DNA of 64,000 nt from Ruminococcus flavefaciens (GTDB lineage: Bacteria; Bacillota; Clostridia; Oscillospirales; Ruminococcaceae): contig NZ_FPIP01000006.1 of the NCBI RefSeq assembly GCF_900119075.1, positions 28,632-92,631 of the forward strand, read 5' to 3'. The position numbers were made by a program, and so were the translations under genes. Within the stretch, counting starts at the first letter, position 1, and every line of letters starts with the position of its first letter. Under the pieces are notes generated by a model that made no database searches, had not been told where the DNA came from, and saw only the letters and a program-made list of their open reading frames with translations. Shown here in pieces: positions 43,541-51,649 of the stretch.

Positions 43541-45160
43541 ATGTCAAATCGGAGGCGGTTTGTACTGAAAAAACAAAACTTCATAAAGGGTTCTATCATA
43601 CTTATGGTGTCGGCAGCGGCGGCGAAGCTCCTTGGTGCGGTGTTCAAGATACCACTGACCAATATCCTCGGCGGCGTGGGAATGAGCTATTTCAGCTGTG
43701 CCTACAGCCTGTTCATGCCTGTTTACTCTCTGGCGGTAACGGGACTGAGCTCTGCGGTGGCAAAGATGACCGCTGAGAGCACTGCACTGGGTATGTACAG
43801 GAACGCCGCAAAGGTCAGACGGACTGCCCTTGCTCTGTTTTCGGCGGTGGGACTGGCAGGGAGCCTGCTGATACTTCTCCTTGCCAAGCCGTTCAGCGCC
43901 TATGTCATCGGACTTCCCGAGGCGACCGCGGCAGTAGCCATGATAGCTCCTGCGGTGTTTTTCGGCTGTATAACCGCCGTGGAGCGTGGCTACTACGAGG
44001 GCATGAGCAATATGTACCCTACTGCGTTCTCGCAGGTGGCAGAGGGCTTTGTAAAGGCGCTGGCAGGGCTTCTGCTGTGCGGCTTCACGGCTGCTCACCC
44101 TCGGACGATCATGGAGCTCTTTCCCTTTGTGACGGATATACGGGCGGCAGCTGCCGCCGCAGGCATACTTGGCGTTACTCTGTCAACAGCAGGAGCGGCG
44201 CTGTTTTTCGCGGTAATGCGGCTGTTTGCGAAAGCCCCCCAAGGCGGCGAAGCCTATGTGATGAGCCGCAGAGCCATTGCACGGGAGCTGTGGGCGACGG
44301 CTCTGCCTGTGGGAGCAAGCTCAGTGGTGACTAATCTTACGGCGCTGATAGATATGTGGACGGTCATAGGCTGTATATCGCGATTCGGCTGTCCGTCGGG
44401 ACTTCCCGAGGGAGTCGCCGAAGCGGAACTTCCACGGTTCATATACGGCTCCTTTGCAGGCATAGCCCTGACAGTGTTCAATCTTGTGCCATCGGTCACG
44501 AATATGCTTGGCAAGGGCGCTCTCACCTGTATTGCGTCGGCAAGGGGCAGCGGAGACCGCTGTGGGCTGGAGCGCAGTACGTCGCAGGCGCTTCTCTCGG
44601 CGGCATTGATAGCCGTGCCTGCGGCAGTTGGGCTGGGAGTTCTTGCTCCTGAGGTGCTTACGTTCCTGTTTCCGCGGCAGTCCGACGAGGTGACGGTGTG
44701 CATAGGCGCTCTGCGGTATCTCATGGCTGGAATGGTATTCCTGTGCGTGTCCTTTCCGCTGTTCAGTATGCTTCAGGCGGTAGGCAAGCCTGCCGCTCCT
44801 TTGAAAATAATGCTTCTCGGCACAGCGGTAAAGCTTGCAGGGAATCTTCTTCTGATACCTGCCATGGGAGCTGACGGTGCGGCGCTGTCCACGTCCTTCT
44901 GCTATGGAGTGATACTGGGGATGTCTCTCCGCGTTTACATAAGAGCTTCAGAAGTCCGTATAAGCGCCGTGCCCTTTGGCAAGGTGCTCTACGCAGGAGC
45001 TATGTGCGGCGGAGCTGCTCTCCTTGCGGCAGAGGCTCTGCGGCGCAGGGAAGTGCCTGTTATGGCGGTGCTGGCAGTCTCGGGAGCAGTCGGCGGAGCT
45101 GTATATATCGGGCTTGTGCTTGCCCTTATCGGCAGGGCAAAAAAATTAAGCAGTATATAA
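43541..45160 (+). CDS. SpoVB/MVF-like polysaccharide flippase
   Basis: A 539-residue protein with about 14 membrane helices and the MurJ/SpoVB start: FIKGSIILMVSAAAAKLLGAVFKIPLTNILG. Such proteins flip lipid-linked wall or polysaccharide precursors; in Bacillus, SpoVB serves the spore cortex. ATG 43541 lacks a ribosome site, whereas GGAGG (43551-43555) would serve a CTG at 43565, so the true start is uncertain by eight codons. Dense GC-rich codon use differs from the Thr-rich sca genes but matches the ger genes. Confidence 0.85.
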   Translation: MSNRRRFVLKKQNFIKGSIILMVSAAAAKLLGAVFKIPLTNILGGVGMSYFSCAYSLFMPVYSLAVTGLSSAVAKMTAESTALGMYRNAAKVRRTALALFSAVGLAGSLLILLLAKPFSAYVIGLPEATAAVAMIAPAVFFGCITAVERGYYEGMSNMYPTAFSQVAEGFVKALAGLLLCGFTAAHPRTIMELFPFVTDIRAAAAAAGILGVTLSTAGAALFFAVMRLFAKAPQGGEAYVMSRRAIARELWATALPVGASSVVTNLTALIDMWTVIGCISRFGCPSGLPEGVAEAELPRFIYGSFAGIALTVFNLVPSVTNMLGKGALTCIASARGSGDRCGLERSTSQALLSAALIAVPAAVGLGVLAPEVLTFLFPRQSDEVTVCIGALRYLMAGMVFLCVSFPLFSMLQAVGKPAAPLKIMLLGTAVKLAGNLLLIPAMGADGAALSTSFCYGVILGMSLRVYIRASEVRISAVPFGKVLYAGAMCGGAALLAAEALRRREVPVMAVLAVSGAVGGAVYIGLVLALIGRAKKLSSI

Positions 45161-45183
45161 AACTGCTTAGTGTTAAGAAAAAA

Positions 45184-45325
45184 CGGGGCGATGTGGGCAT
45201 CGCCCCCTACACAATGTTTTTAGGAAAATTGTTTGTAGGGGCTGATGCCTAACAGGCACCCGTACCCTCTGTCGCTTTACGACATCTCCCTACACTGTAG
45301 GGAGTCACCCGCATCAGCCCGTATT
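45184..45325. repeat. Palindromic repeats between the flippase and Rrf2 genes
   Basis: A GGGGCGATG/CATCGCCCC unit, a GGGGCTGATG unit and a CTCCCTACACTGTAGGGAG arm pair in a convergent gap. Confidence 0.65.
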
Positions 45326-45344
45326 TGACAATAAAATATAAGAT

Positions 45345-45776
45345 TCAGATACAATAATCTCCGCCGTTATGGCTGTGGTTTATTATATCGTTGAGACTTA
45401 TGCTGTCGAGGTAGTCGGTTATGGACTTGTAAAGCCCCTCCCAGATAAAGAGAGTGGAACATTCGGCTGCTCTCGCACATTCATTTGGCTCGAATTCAAG
45501 GCAGGTCACGGGAGCAAGACTGCCCTCGGTAGCTCTGAGCACATCGCCTACGGTTATCTCGTCGGGATTTCCTGCAAGCATATATCCGCCCTTGTTGCCG
45601 CGGTTGGTTCTCAGAAGTCCTGTTTTATTGAGCAGGGGAACTATCTGTTCCAGATATTTCTTGGATATTCCCTGTCTGTCAGCAATATCTTTAAGCGACA
45701 CATACCCCTCTTCGTGGTGCAGTGCAAGGTCATAGAGCATTCGCAGAGCGTATCTGCCTTTTGTTGATATCTTCAT
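45345..45776 (-). CDS. Rrf2-family regulator with three-Cys cluster motif
   Basis: A 143-residue winged-helix regulator: MKISTKGRYALRMLYDLA start, the LKDIADRQGISKKYLEQI recognition helix and RGxxGGYxLA wing. Three Cys follow the dimer helix with spacing x7 and x5 (CLEFEPNECARAAEC), as in B. subtilis NsrR, rather than x5/x5 of IscR. It probably binds an Fe-S cluster and senses NO, oxygen or Fe-S status. cysK lies about 1.1 kb away, but a direct link is not shown. Confidence 0.88.
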   Translation of the reverse strand: MKISTKGRYALRMLYDLALHHEEGYVSLKDIADRQGISKKYLEQIVPLLNKTGLLRTNRGNKGGYMLAGNPDEITVGDVLRATEGSLAPVTCLEFEPNECARAAECSTLFIWEGLYKSITDYLDSISLNDIINHSHNGGDYCI

Positions 45777-45810
45777 TGATACACGTCCTTTCGGGTTGTC
45801 GGTATTTATT

Positions 45811-45839
45811 ATTATACCATAGGTTTAGTATGTTTTCAA
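45811..45839 (-). promoter_or_regulatory. Promoter of the Rrf2 gene
   Basis: On the minus strand TTGAAA (45834-45839), 17-base spacer and TATAAT (45811-45816), with an extended -10 TGg. The 45840-45994 stretch between this and the next promoter shows nothing else. Confidence 0.7.
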
Positions 45840-45994
45840 GAGTAAACTAAAAAAAATATGGCTTTTTTATGCTGTTTTTTGGATTTAAGACGCTGATGAC
45901 CGAAAAAAACGGAATGGAGCAGCGCAATTATTTCCGCTCGCCTGCGGACTGTAATAAGCAGCTGCGGTACTCCTGATTCTCTCGCTTCAAAAGC

Positions 45995-46024
45995 TTGACA
46001 TACTGTCGATATTTGTGCTATACT
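45995..46024 (+). promoter_or_regulatory. Promoter of the 46115 lipoprotein
   Basis: TTGACA (45995-46000), 18-base spacer and TATACT (46019-46024), extended -10 TGc. The leader contains an 8-bp hairpin (ACAGCTCC/GGAGCTGT, about 46047-46079). Confidence 0.65.
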
Positions 46025-46114
46025 ATAATATGCTGAATATAAATAACAGCTCCCGTTTAAGCACTGAAAAGGAGCTGTATTTCAAGGCTTTAGAACGATT
46101 CGGAGGATAGAACG

Positions 46115-46732
46115 ATGAAAAAAACAGGATTTATTGCAGTACTTATTGCAGCAGCACTTACAACAGCTGCATTTGCAGGCTGTTCAGATAGCAACGAAAG
46201 CTCGTCAACAAGCTCAAAACGTCCGCCGCGCACATCAACGAGCGCACCGTCTGTGACCGAGCCCATAGGCACAAATGTTATAGACGGAGAGCTTGGCAAG
46301 GAGGTAACCGAAAAGGATACGGCGTTTACGCTTAATTCCGTTGTCAGCGCACTTAACAGCGAGACAGGCGAGCATTTCATATACATGGATATAACTCTCA
46401 GGAACAGTATGTCCAAGGAGTACACACTCAGCACGCTCAATAACTTCTATATTGAGCTTCCTGACGGCAGTGAGGTATATTCCGATGTCCGTACACAGCT
46501 CTATGCAAAGCAGCACTTCAATGACAGCAAATACTATGCCGATCCCTTTGATATCCCGTCAAACGGACAGTTCAGCGGACTTATCGGCGGTATCGTAATA
46601 GTTGGCGACATAACTGATTTTAAGCTCTGCTTCTTCCCTACAGGCGACAACGCAAGCGCAAAGGGAACTGTTATCAAGTACGATATAAAAGCGTCTGATG
46701 TGATCGATCCGCCTGCGGAGGTTTTAAAGTAA
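46115..46732 (+). CDS. Lipoprotein of unknown function (DUF4352-like)
   Basis: A 205-residue lipoprotein (lipobox AFAGC), then a Ser/Thr-rich spacer and one beta-sandwich with EKDTAFTLNSVVSALNSETGEHFIYMDITLRNSMSKEYTLS, similar in pattern to the DUF4352/telomeric-repeat-like Ig fold used by many exported clostridial proteins. It has a promoter, leader hairpin and terminator of its own. No function can be inferred. Confidence 0.75.
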   Translation: MKKTGFIAVLIAAALTTAAFAGCSDSNESSSTSSKRPPRTSTSAPSVTEPIGTNVIDGELGKEVTEKDTAFTLNSVVSALNSETGEHFIYMDITLRNSMSKEYTLSTLNNFYIELPDGSEVYSDVRTQLYAKQHFNDSKYYADPFDIPSNGQFSGLIGGIVIVGDITDFKLCFFPTGDNASAKGTVIKYDIKASDVIDPPAEVLK

Positions 46733-46740
46733 TATCATCA

Positions 46741-46767
46741 AGCCCGAAGTATTTCGGGCTTTTTTTA
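46741..46767 (+). terminator. Terminator of the 46115 lipoprotein gene
   Basis: AGCCCGAA/TTCGGGCT arms with a GTAT loop and a T-run. Confidence 0.9.
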
Positions 46768-46872
46768 GTTGAAAGTTGAGAGTTTAGAGTTGATCGCCGC
46801 TGTATGTGATATTCATATTATCGCCGCAGGCGACACCATAACTCTCAACTCTGAACTTTCAACTCTAAACTT
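46768..46872. repeat. Inverted TTGAAAGTTGAGAG-type repeats
   Basis: GTTGAAAGTTGAGAGTTTAG (about 46769-46788) is mirrored by its near complement at 46846-46870. Similar strings flank the hairpin at 61238-61279. Confidence 0.55.
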
Positions 46873-46903
46873 AAAAAAACGGAGCTTTAAGCTCCGTTTT
46901 TTT
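46873..46903 (-). terminator. Bidirectional terminator (cysK side)
   Basis: AAAAAAACGGAGC/GCTCCGTTTTTTT with a TTTAA loop has A/T runs on both sides, so it can end cysK transcripts and any leftward or rightward read-through. Confidence 0.85.
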
Positions 46904-46926
46904 AATGTAAATGGCATAAAATGTGA

Positions 46927-47853
46927 TTATTCAAACATAGGAGTCGAGAGATAACGCTCGCCTGTGTCGGGGAGAAGAGCAACTATAGTCTTGCCCTTGT
47001 TCTCGGGACGCTTTGCAAGCTGGATAGCAGCCCATACTGCCGCACCTGAGGAAATACCTACGAGTACGCCCTCTGTTCTTGCGATAGCTCTGCCTGTCTC
47101 GAATGCGTCTTCATTGGAAACGGGGATTATCTCGTCGTAAATATTTGTATTGAGAGTCTCTGGAACGAAGCCTGCTCCGATACCCTGGATCTTGTGAGGA
47201 CCTGCTGTGCCCTCGGAGAGAACAGGCGAGCTCTTAGGCTCTACAGCAACTACCTTAACGTTGGGGTTCTTGGACTTGAGGTAAGCGCCTGTACCGCTGA
47301 TAGTACCGCCTGTACCTACACCTGCAACGAAGATATCTACCTTTCCGTCGGTATCGTCCCATATCTCAACGCCTGTGGTCTTTTCGTGGATAGCAGGGTT
47401 TGCAGGGTTTGTGAACTGTGAAGGGATAAAGCTGTTTGGAATTTCCTGAGCAAGCTCGTCAGCCTTGGCGATAGCGCCCTTCATGCCCTTTGAGCCGTCT
47501 GTGAGAACAAGCTCTGCACCGTAAGCCTTCATAAGGTTGCGGCGCTCGATGCTCATGGTCTCAGGCATTGTGATGATAAGTCTGTAGCCTCTTGAAGCGG
47601 CAACGGAAGCAAGACCGATACCTGTATTACCGCTGGTAGGCTCGATGATAACGCTGCCCTCCTTGAGAAGTCCCTTAGCCTCTGCGTCGTCTATCATAGC
47701 CTTGGCGATCCTGTCCTTAACGCTTCCTGCGGGATTGAAGTATTCGAGCTTTGCGAGAAGAGTAGCGTTCAGTTCGTGAGCGCTTTCGAGATTTCCGAGT
47801 TCGAGAAGCGGAGTACCGCCGATGAGGTCTGTAATTTTCTTATAAGCTTTCAT
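46927..47853 (-). CDS. cysK: Cysteine synthase A
   Basis: A 308-residue O-acetylserine sulfhydrylase making cysteine from O-acetylserine and sulfide. PLP Lys in [33 protein letters not shown] and the C-terminal [15 protein letters not shown] are all present. AAAGGAG lies upstream of the ATG. The 5' UTR of about 140 bases holds short ORFs that may regulate it by cysteine supply. Confidence 0.96.
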   Translation of the reverse strand: MKAYKKITDLIGGTPLLELGNLESAHELNATLLAKLEYFNPAGSVKDRIAKAMIDDAEAKGLLKEGSVIIEPTSGNTGIGLASVAASRGYRLIITMPETMSIERRNLMKAYGAELVLTDGSKGMKGAIAKADELAQEIPNSFIPSQFTNPANPAIHEKTTGVEIWDDTDGKVDIFVAGVGTGGTISGTGAYLKSKNPNVKVVAVEPKSSPVLSEGTAGPHKIQGIGAGFVPETLNTNIYDEIIPVSNEDAFETGRAIARTEGVLVGISSGAAVWAAIQLAKRPENKGKTIVALLPDTGERYLSTPMFE

Positions 47854-47868
47854 AATAAATGTTCTCCT

Positions 47869-47952
47869 TTACATTAGTTGTTGATAATAATACGTGTTGG
47901 CGAATGAAACAGGAGCGTCAACATCGTTTGCATTTGATTCTATACATGACAT
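47869..47952 (-). CDS. Alternative small ORF in the cysK leader (27 aa)
   Basis: An overlapping ORF starts MSCIESNAND and stops within the cysK ribosome site (TAAAGGAG), which would couple it to cysK translation. Its ribosome spacing is short (about four bases), so the nine-codon ORF is the better initiation candidate. Only one may be real. Confidence 0.35.
   Translation of the reverse strand: MSCIESNANDVDAPVSFANTYYYQQLM
47918..47947 (-). CDS. Candidate cysteine leader peptide before cysK (9 aa)
   Basis: On the minus strand AGAGG is followed, nine bases later, by ATG and MYRIKCKRC-stop. Two of nine codons are Cys, the last just before the stop. Right after the stop lies CTCCT, which can pair with the AGGAG of the cysK ribosome site. 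Ribosomes held at the Cys codons would cover CTCCT and free that site. A longer ORF in another frame starts five bases earlier. It was found by reading the sequence. Confidence 0.5.
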   Translation of the reverse strand: MYRIKCKRC

Positions 47953-48000
47953 AGCACCTCTTGATATTTTCTATATCACCTATATGTTTGGTATGCTTAT

Positions 48001-48029
48001 ATTATATCAGCAAAATTTACATTTGTCAA
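48001..48029 (-). promoter_or_regulatory. Promoter of cysK
   Basis: Perfect consensus on the minus strand: TTGACA (48024-48029), 17-base spacer and TATAAT (48001-48006). Confidence 0.85.
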
Positions 48030-48063
48030 CCCTTTTTGAAAAAATAAATCAGGTGTTAGTTAA

Positions 48064-48140
48064 TTGTAGGGGGCGATGCCTTCATCGCCCCGTGTAAATC
48101 AGGCATAATTGTTCGGGCTGATGTAGGCATCAGCCCCTAC
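48064..48140. repeat. Palindromic repeats upstream of cysK
   Basis: One GGGGCGATG/CATCGCCCC unit and one GGGCTGATG/CATCAGCCC unit, followed by a short CTATTGACTAATCACTAA run. Confidence 0.65.
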
Positions 48141-48166
48141 AGAACTACTCACTATTGACTAATCAC

Positions 48167-48197
48167 TAAAAAAGGGCGTGACTCTTGTCACGCCCTT
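48167..48197 (-). terminator. Terminator of the 49090 lipoprotein gene
   Basis: AAGGGCGTGAC/GTCACGCCCTT stem with a T-run on the minus strand. Confidence 0.9.
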
Positions 48198-48205
48198 GCA
48201 TAAGC

Positions 48206-49090
48206 TTAGTTCTTTGGCTTTTCGCCTGTAGTTGCAGTTGCTGCGAACTTCTCGAACTCACCTGACGGATAAACGCCCTCGACTTCCATAGCGTTTGAAT
48301 CAAAGTAGATCCAAACCAGCATAGCTGCGAGACCTGGGTTGTTCTTGAGGTTGATGTGGTATGTTACCTCGTCGCCGGGCTTAGCGGAAACATTGTCGCC
48401 GTAAGCTACGAAGCCTGTCTCTGATGAAACGTTCTGCTCCTCGATATCGCCGCCGACTCTGATATTACCCTGAATAACCTTGTCGGGAGAAACGCTCTTG
48501 CCTGCAACGGAAGCAAAATCAGGATTGAATCTTACAGGGTAGTCCTTGTTGGGGATATTGTCCTTGAGCTTGAACACTACCTCGATGAAATCGCTGTTGA
48601 ATATATAGTCGGTATCCTTTGAGATATCAAGCCACATACAGTATCTGCTGTCTGTCTTGCTTGTGTATTCGCCTGAAGCTTCGGTAGGCTTTGTAACGAC
48701 CTCGGTCACAACAGCGCCGTTTGCGTCTGTTACCTTTTCGCCGTTAGCCTGTGTTACCTCAACGATCTCTGTAGCAGGCTGAGTTGTTGACTTTGTCTGC
48801 GGATCGTCGGAATCGAGGTCAACGCCCTCGGGAGCTGAAAGACCTAAGTTTGCAATGTCGGCAGGTGTACCTGTCTGGAACGGAGTAACGACTACAGCTC
48901 CGCTTGCGTTTTCAATATTTTCAAGTGTAGGCATATTGTCGGAAGCTGCCTGTACAGAAGAGCTGCTTCCTGTAGATGAAGCCTTTTTTGATGAGCTTCC
49001 TGCTTCCTTTTTTGAGCATGAAGCAGCGGAAGTAACAGCAAAGCAGGCAACAGCTGCCAGCGCGATAGCTTTTTTTCTGAAATCAGTCAT
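48206..49090 (-). CDS. Lipoprotein with cohesin-like C-terminal segment
   Basis: ATG 49090 has AAAGGA upstream; the longer in-frame ORF back to 49240 runs through the promoter. The 294-residue product has a lipobox (SAASC), a Ser/Thr-rich spacer with a TEVVTKPTEAS patch, and a beta-rich C-terminal half. Its last 60 residues read like the first strands of a cohesin: NVSAKPGDEVTYHINLKNNPGLAAMLVWIYFDSNAMEV. It ends soon after, so a full cohesin (about 140 residues) does not fit unless the preceding beta-rich part supplies the rest. Possible surface partner of the cellulosome; unproven. Confidence 0.65.
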   Translation of the reverse strand: MTDFRKKAIALAAVACFAVTSAASCSKKEAGSSSKKASSTGSSSSVQAASDNMPTLENIENASGAVVVTPFQTGTPADIANLGLSAPEGVDLDSDDPQTKSTTQPATEIVEVTQANGEKVTDANGAVVTEVVTKPTEASGEYTSKTDSRYCMWLDISKDTDYIFNSDFIEVVFKLKDNIPNKDYPVRFNPDFASVAGKSVSPDKVIQGNIRVGGDIEEQNVSSETGFVAYGDNVSAKPGDEVTYHINLKNNPGLAAMLVWIYFDSNAMEVEGVYPSGEFEKFAATATTGEKPKN

Positions 49091-49169
49091 AGTTTTGCGT
49101 CCTTTCATTAAAAGGGATATATTTTTTATACGTTTTGGCGGAGCAGTGCACTCCGCTGAGCTTACTTTA

Positions 49170-49198
49170 ATTATACACAAGCGGCAATAATTTGTCAA
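49170..49198 (-). promoter_or_regulatory. Promoter of the 49090 lipoprotein gene
   Basis: On the minus strand TTGACA (49193-49198), 17-base spacer and TATAAT (49170-49175). Confidence 0.8.
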
Positions 49199-49358
49199 GA
49201 CAAAGACAGAATTGTAATCAATTCTTTGACAAAGAGACACATTTTTACCACGGCGATTTCACAGTTCTGTCATCTTAAAATATAAAATGTAAGCCGCTTT
49301 ATCGGCAGAATAATGAAAAAAAGTCGGTATAACGGCGTATATTAGTAAAAATCATGTA

Positions 49359-49387
49359 TTGCAAATCGCGCATTGTCATGATATAAT
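49359..49387 (+). promoter_or_regulatory. Promoter of the GH5 gene
   Basis: TTGCAA (49359-49364), 17-base spacer and TATAAT (49382-49387). The rest of the 49199-49489 gap shows no repeat or ORF. Confidence 0.7.
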
Positions 49388-49489
49388 TAGGATAAGTGTT
49401 TATAAAGTCGTTCCGCTGCAAAAAAATAAAATGGAATGACGGCTTTCTTGGTTGAATTAAACTAAACAATGGGGAAAGGACATTTGGCA

Positions 49490-51541
49490 ATGAAGAGATC
49501 TGCAATGGCGCTGCTGACAGCCGCTGCAATGCTGCTTACGGGTGTGTCATGCGCGAAGAAAGGCGGTTCTTCCAAAGTGTCTGAGACAGAAAAAAACACA
49601 GACGCGCAGGAAACTACTGCTATTACTGAGGAGGAAACTACAGAGATGGCGACCGAGCATAAAAGCCCAGTTGAGACCGTTTCAGCCGCTCTTGGCTCAC
49701 AGATATCCGTAAACAGGGTTATCGGACGTGCCGAGGGCAGCAACACGATCAAGTTCCCGCTTGCCGACCTTATCGAGGAGGGCGACAGGATAGAATCGTT
49801 CACGTTTACCGTATATGCAGGGGACGGCGGAAATATCGGTGAATTCAAAGGCGGCTGCGGTATATCCGTAGACGACAAATGCCCGGCCGCAACAACTAAG
49901 GGCTGGTATCAGTCGGGAGATTTTTCAGCTCCCACAGAGGGCAGCTACGGCGAGATAACATGGAACGTTCCCGAGGAGCTCAAGGACTATATCCACGAGG
50001 GCGGAGAGGTACTGTTCGGCTACTGGTGGGGAAACTGCGAAAGTCTCAAGATAGACAATGTTGTATGCAGGTTCGACAGGACGAGAGATGTTCCTGTTGA
50101 CGGCACTGCCTCTGCCGAGGTGGGCAAGTCGGTAAGCTACTCCGACGAGGACAACAGAGTCCATATCCCTCTTGATTTCATACCCGAGGGCATGATACCC
50201 GAGGTGGTAACGTTCAATGTAAGTACAACAGGCAGCTTCGGAAAATTCACGGGCGCCTACGGAATAAGCTCTACAGCAGGCGAGTTCCAGTCGGGCGATG
50301 TGTCCATATTCACGGACAGCGATAATTTGCAGCTCACATGGTTCGTGCCCGACAAGGCAAAGGGCTGCATGGAAAAGGATAACGAGCTCCTGCTTGGCTA
50401 CTGGTGGAGCGACCAGCCGACTCTTACTGTTGACAAGGTCGAGGTCAAGTACAGTGTTGGCGGCGGAGATTATCCTGCTCCTACAAAGGTAGAAGTTGCT
50501 ACTATCGAGCCCACTACCGAATCGGCTGACGGAGAAAAGAATTTCCGCAGCGCTTCCGAGATAGTATCAAAGATAAAGGTGGGCTGGAACTTAGGCAACA
50601 CCCTTGAAAGCTACAATACAGGCAAATCGGGAATCGACACCGAGACAGGCTGGGAGAACCCCAAGACTACCAAGGAAATGATAAAGTCCGTAAAGGCGGC
50701 AGGTTTTAATGCTGTCAGAATACCTGTAACGTGGTCCGAGCACATGAACGACACAAAGATACAGAAGGAATGGCTGGACAGAGTTCAGGAGGTCGTTGAC
50801 TACGCATATAACGAGGGAATGTTCGTTATCATCAATATGCACCACGACGACTATATCTGGTTCGATCCTCAGCCAAACTCCTATAGCAGCGACAGTATGC
50901 GCCTTGAAAGCATCTGGAAGCAGGTGAGCGAGCGCTTTGCCGACTATGATGATAGACTCATATTCGAGGGCATGAACGAGCCGAGAACTGTGGGTTCATC
51001 TATGGAATGGATGGGCGGCACAAAGGAGGAGCGCAGTACCGTCAACAAGTACGCCAAGACCTTTGTTGATACAGTCCGTGCAAGCGGCGGCAACAACGCG
51101 AACAGAACCCTTATAGTTACCACATATGCGGCTTCTGCCGACAGCGTGGCGCTTAACGATATGGTAGTTCCCAGCGGAAAGAACATCGTTCTTTCGGTAC
51201 ATTACTACGCACCGTGGAGATTCTCAGAGGGAACAGAAACTACATTCACTCCAAGCGGCGAGAGCGAGCTTGAGGGCAAGTTCACGGAGCTGAGACAGAA
51301 GTTCATCGACAAGGGCATACCTGTTCTTATCTGCGAATTCGGCTGTGTTCACGGAGCTGACGAGGCTACAAGAAGCAGATACTACAGCTACTATATAAGC
51401 GCCGCAAAGAAGCAGGGCATAAAGTGCTTCGTATGGGACAACAGCAAGTTCAGCGGCGAATCGAGCTTTGGTATATTCAACAGAAACTCTGTTGCATGGG
51501 ACGGCGCTATACTCAAGGCTATCATGGAGGGCGCCAAGTAA
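49490..51541 (+). CDS. GH5 cellulase lipoprotein with two tandem carbohydrate-binding modules
   Basis: ATG 49490 (AAAGGA upstream) is chosen. The 683-residue protein has lipobox LTGVSC (Cys21), an acidic Thr/Glu spacer, two similar modules (about 74-195 and 206-321), each with FTFxVxxxGxxGxFxGxxGIS and LxGYWW patterns, and a GH5 barrel (about 354-683). The catalytic acid is Glu497 in GMNEPR and the nucleophile Glu616 in ICEFG. VGWNLGNTLE and NMHHDD fit subfamily GH5_4 (endoglucanase, xyloglucanase or mannan types). The twin modules may be of the CBM80 kind described in R. flavefaciens. Lipid anchoring, with no dockerin, would hold it to the membrane. Confidence 0.88.
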   Translation: MKRSAMALLTAAAMLLTGVSCAKKGGSSKVSETEKNTDAQETTAITEEETTEMATEHKSPVETVSAALGSQISVNRVIGRAEGSNTIKFPLADLIEEGDRIESFTFTVYAGDGGNIGEFKGGCGISVDDKCPAATTKGWYQSGDFSAPTEGSYGEITWNVPEELKDYIHEGGEVLFGYWWGNCESLKIDNVVCRFDRTRDVPVDGTASAEVGKSVSYSDEDNRVHIPLDFIPEGMIPEVVTFNVSTTGSFGKFTGAYGISSTAGEFQSGDVSIFTDSDNLQLTWFVPDKAKGCMEKDNELLLGYWWSDQPTLTVDKVEVKYSVGGGDYPAPTKVEVATIEPTTESADGEKNFRSASEIVSKIKVGWNLGNTLESYNTGKSGIDTETGWENPKTTKEMIKSVKAAGFNAVRIPVTWSEHMNDTKIQKEWLDRVQEVVDYAYNEGMFVIINMHHDDYIWFDPQPNSYSSDSMRLESIWKQVSERFADYDDRLIFEGMNEPRTVGSSMEWMGGTKEERSTVNKYAKTFVDTVRASGGNNANRTLIVTTYAASADSVALNDMVVPSGKNIVLSVHYYAPWRFSEGTETTFTPSGESELEGKFTELRQKFIDKGIPVLICEFGCVHGADEATRSRYYSYYISAAKKQGIKCFVWDNSKFSGESSFGIFNRNSVAWDGAILKAIMEGAK

Positions 51542-51556
51542 GGCACATTTTTCCGC

Positions 51557-51585
51557 TTGACATAAAAAATTTTATATTATATACT
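51557..51585 (+). promoter_or_regulatory. Promoter of the SGNH esterase gene
   Basis: TTGACA (51557-51562), 17-base spacer and TATACT (51580-51585). Confidence 0.7.
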
Positions 51586-51649
51586 ACACATAGCCGAGGA
51601 CAGGAAAAATGCTCTCGGCTGTCACAGCAATTAAAAGGAGGATACTTAC

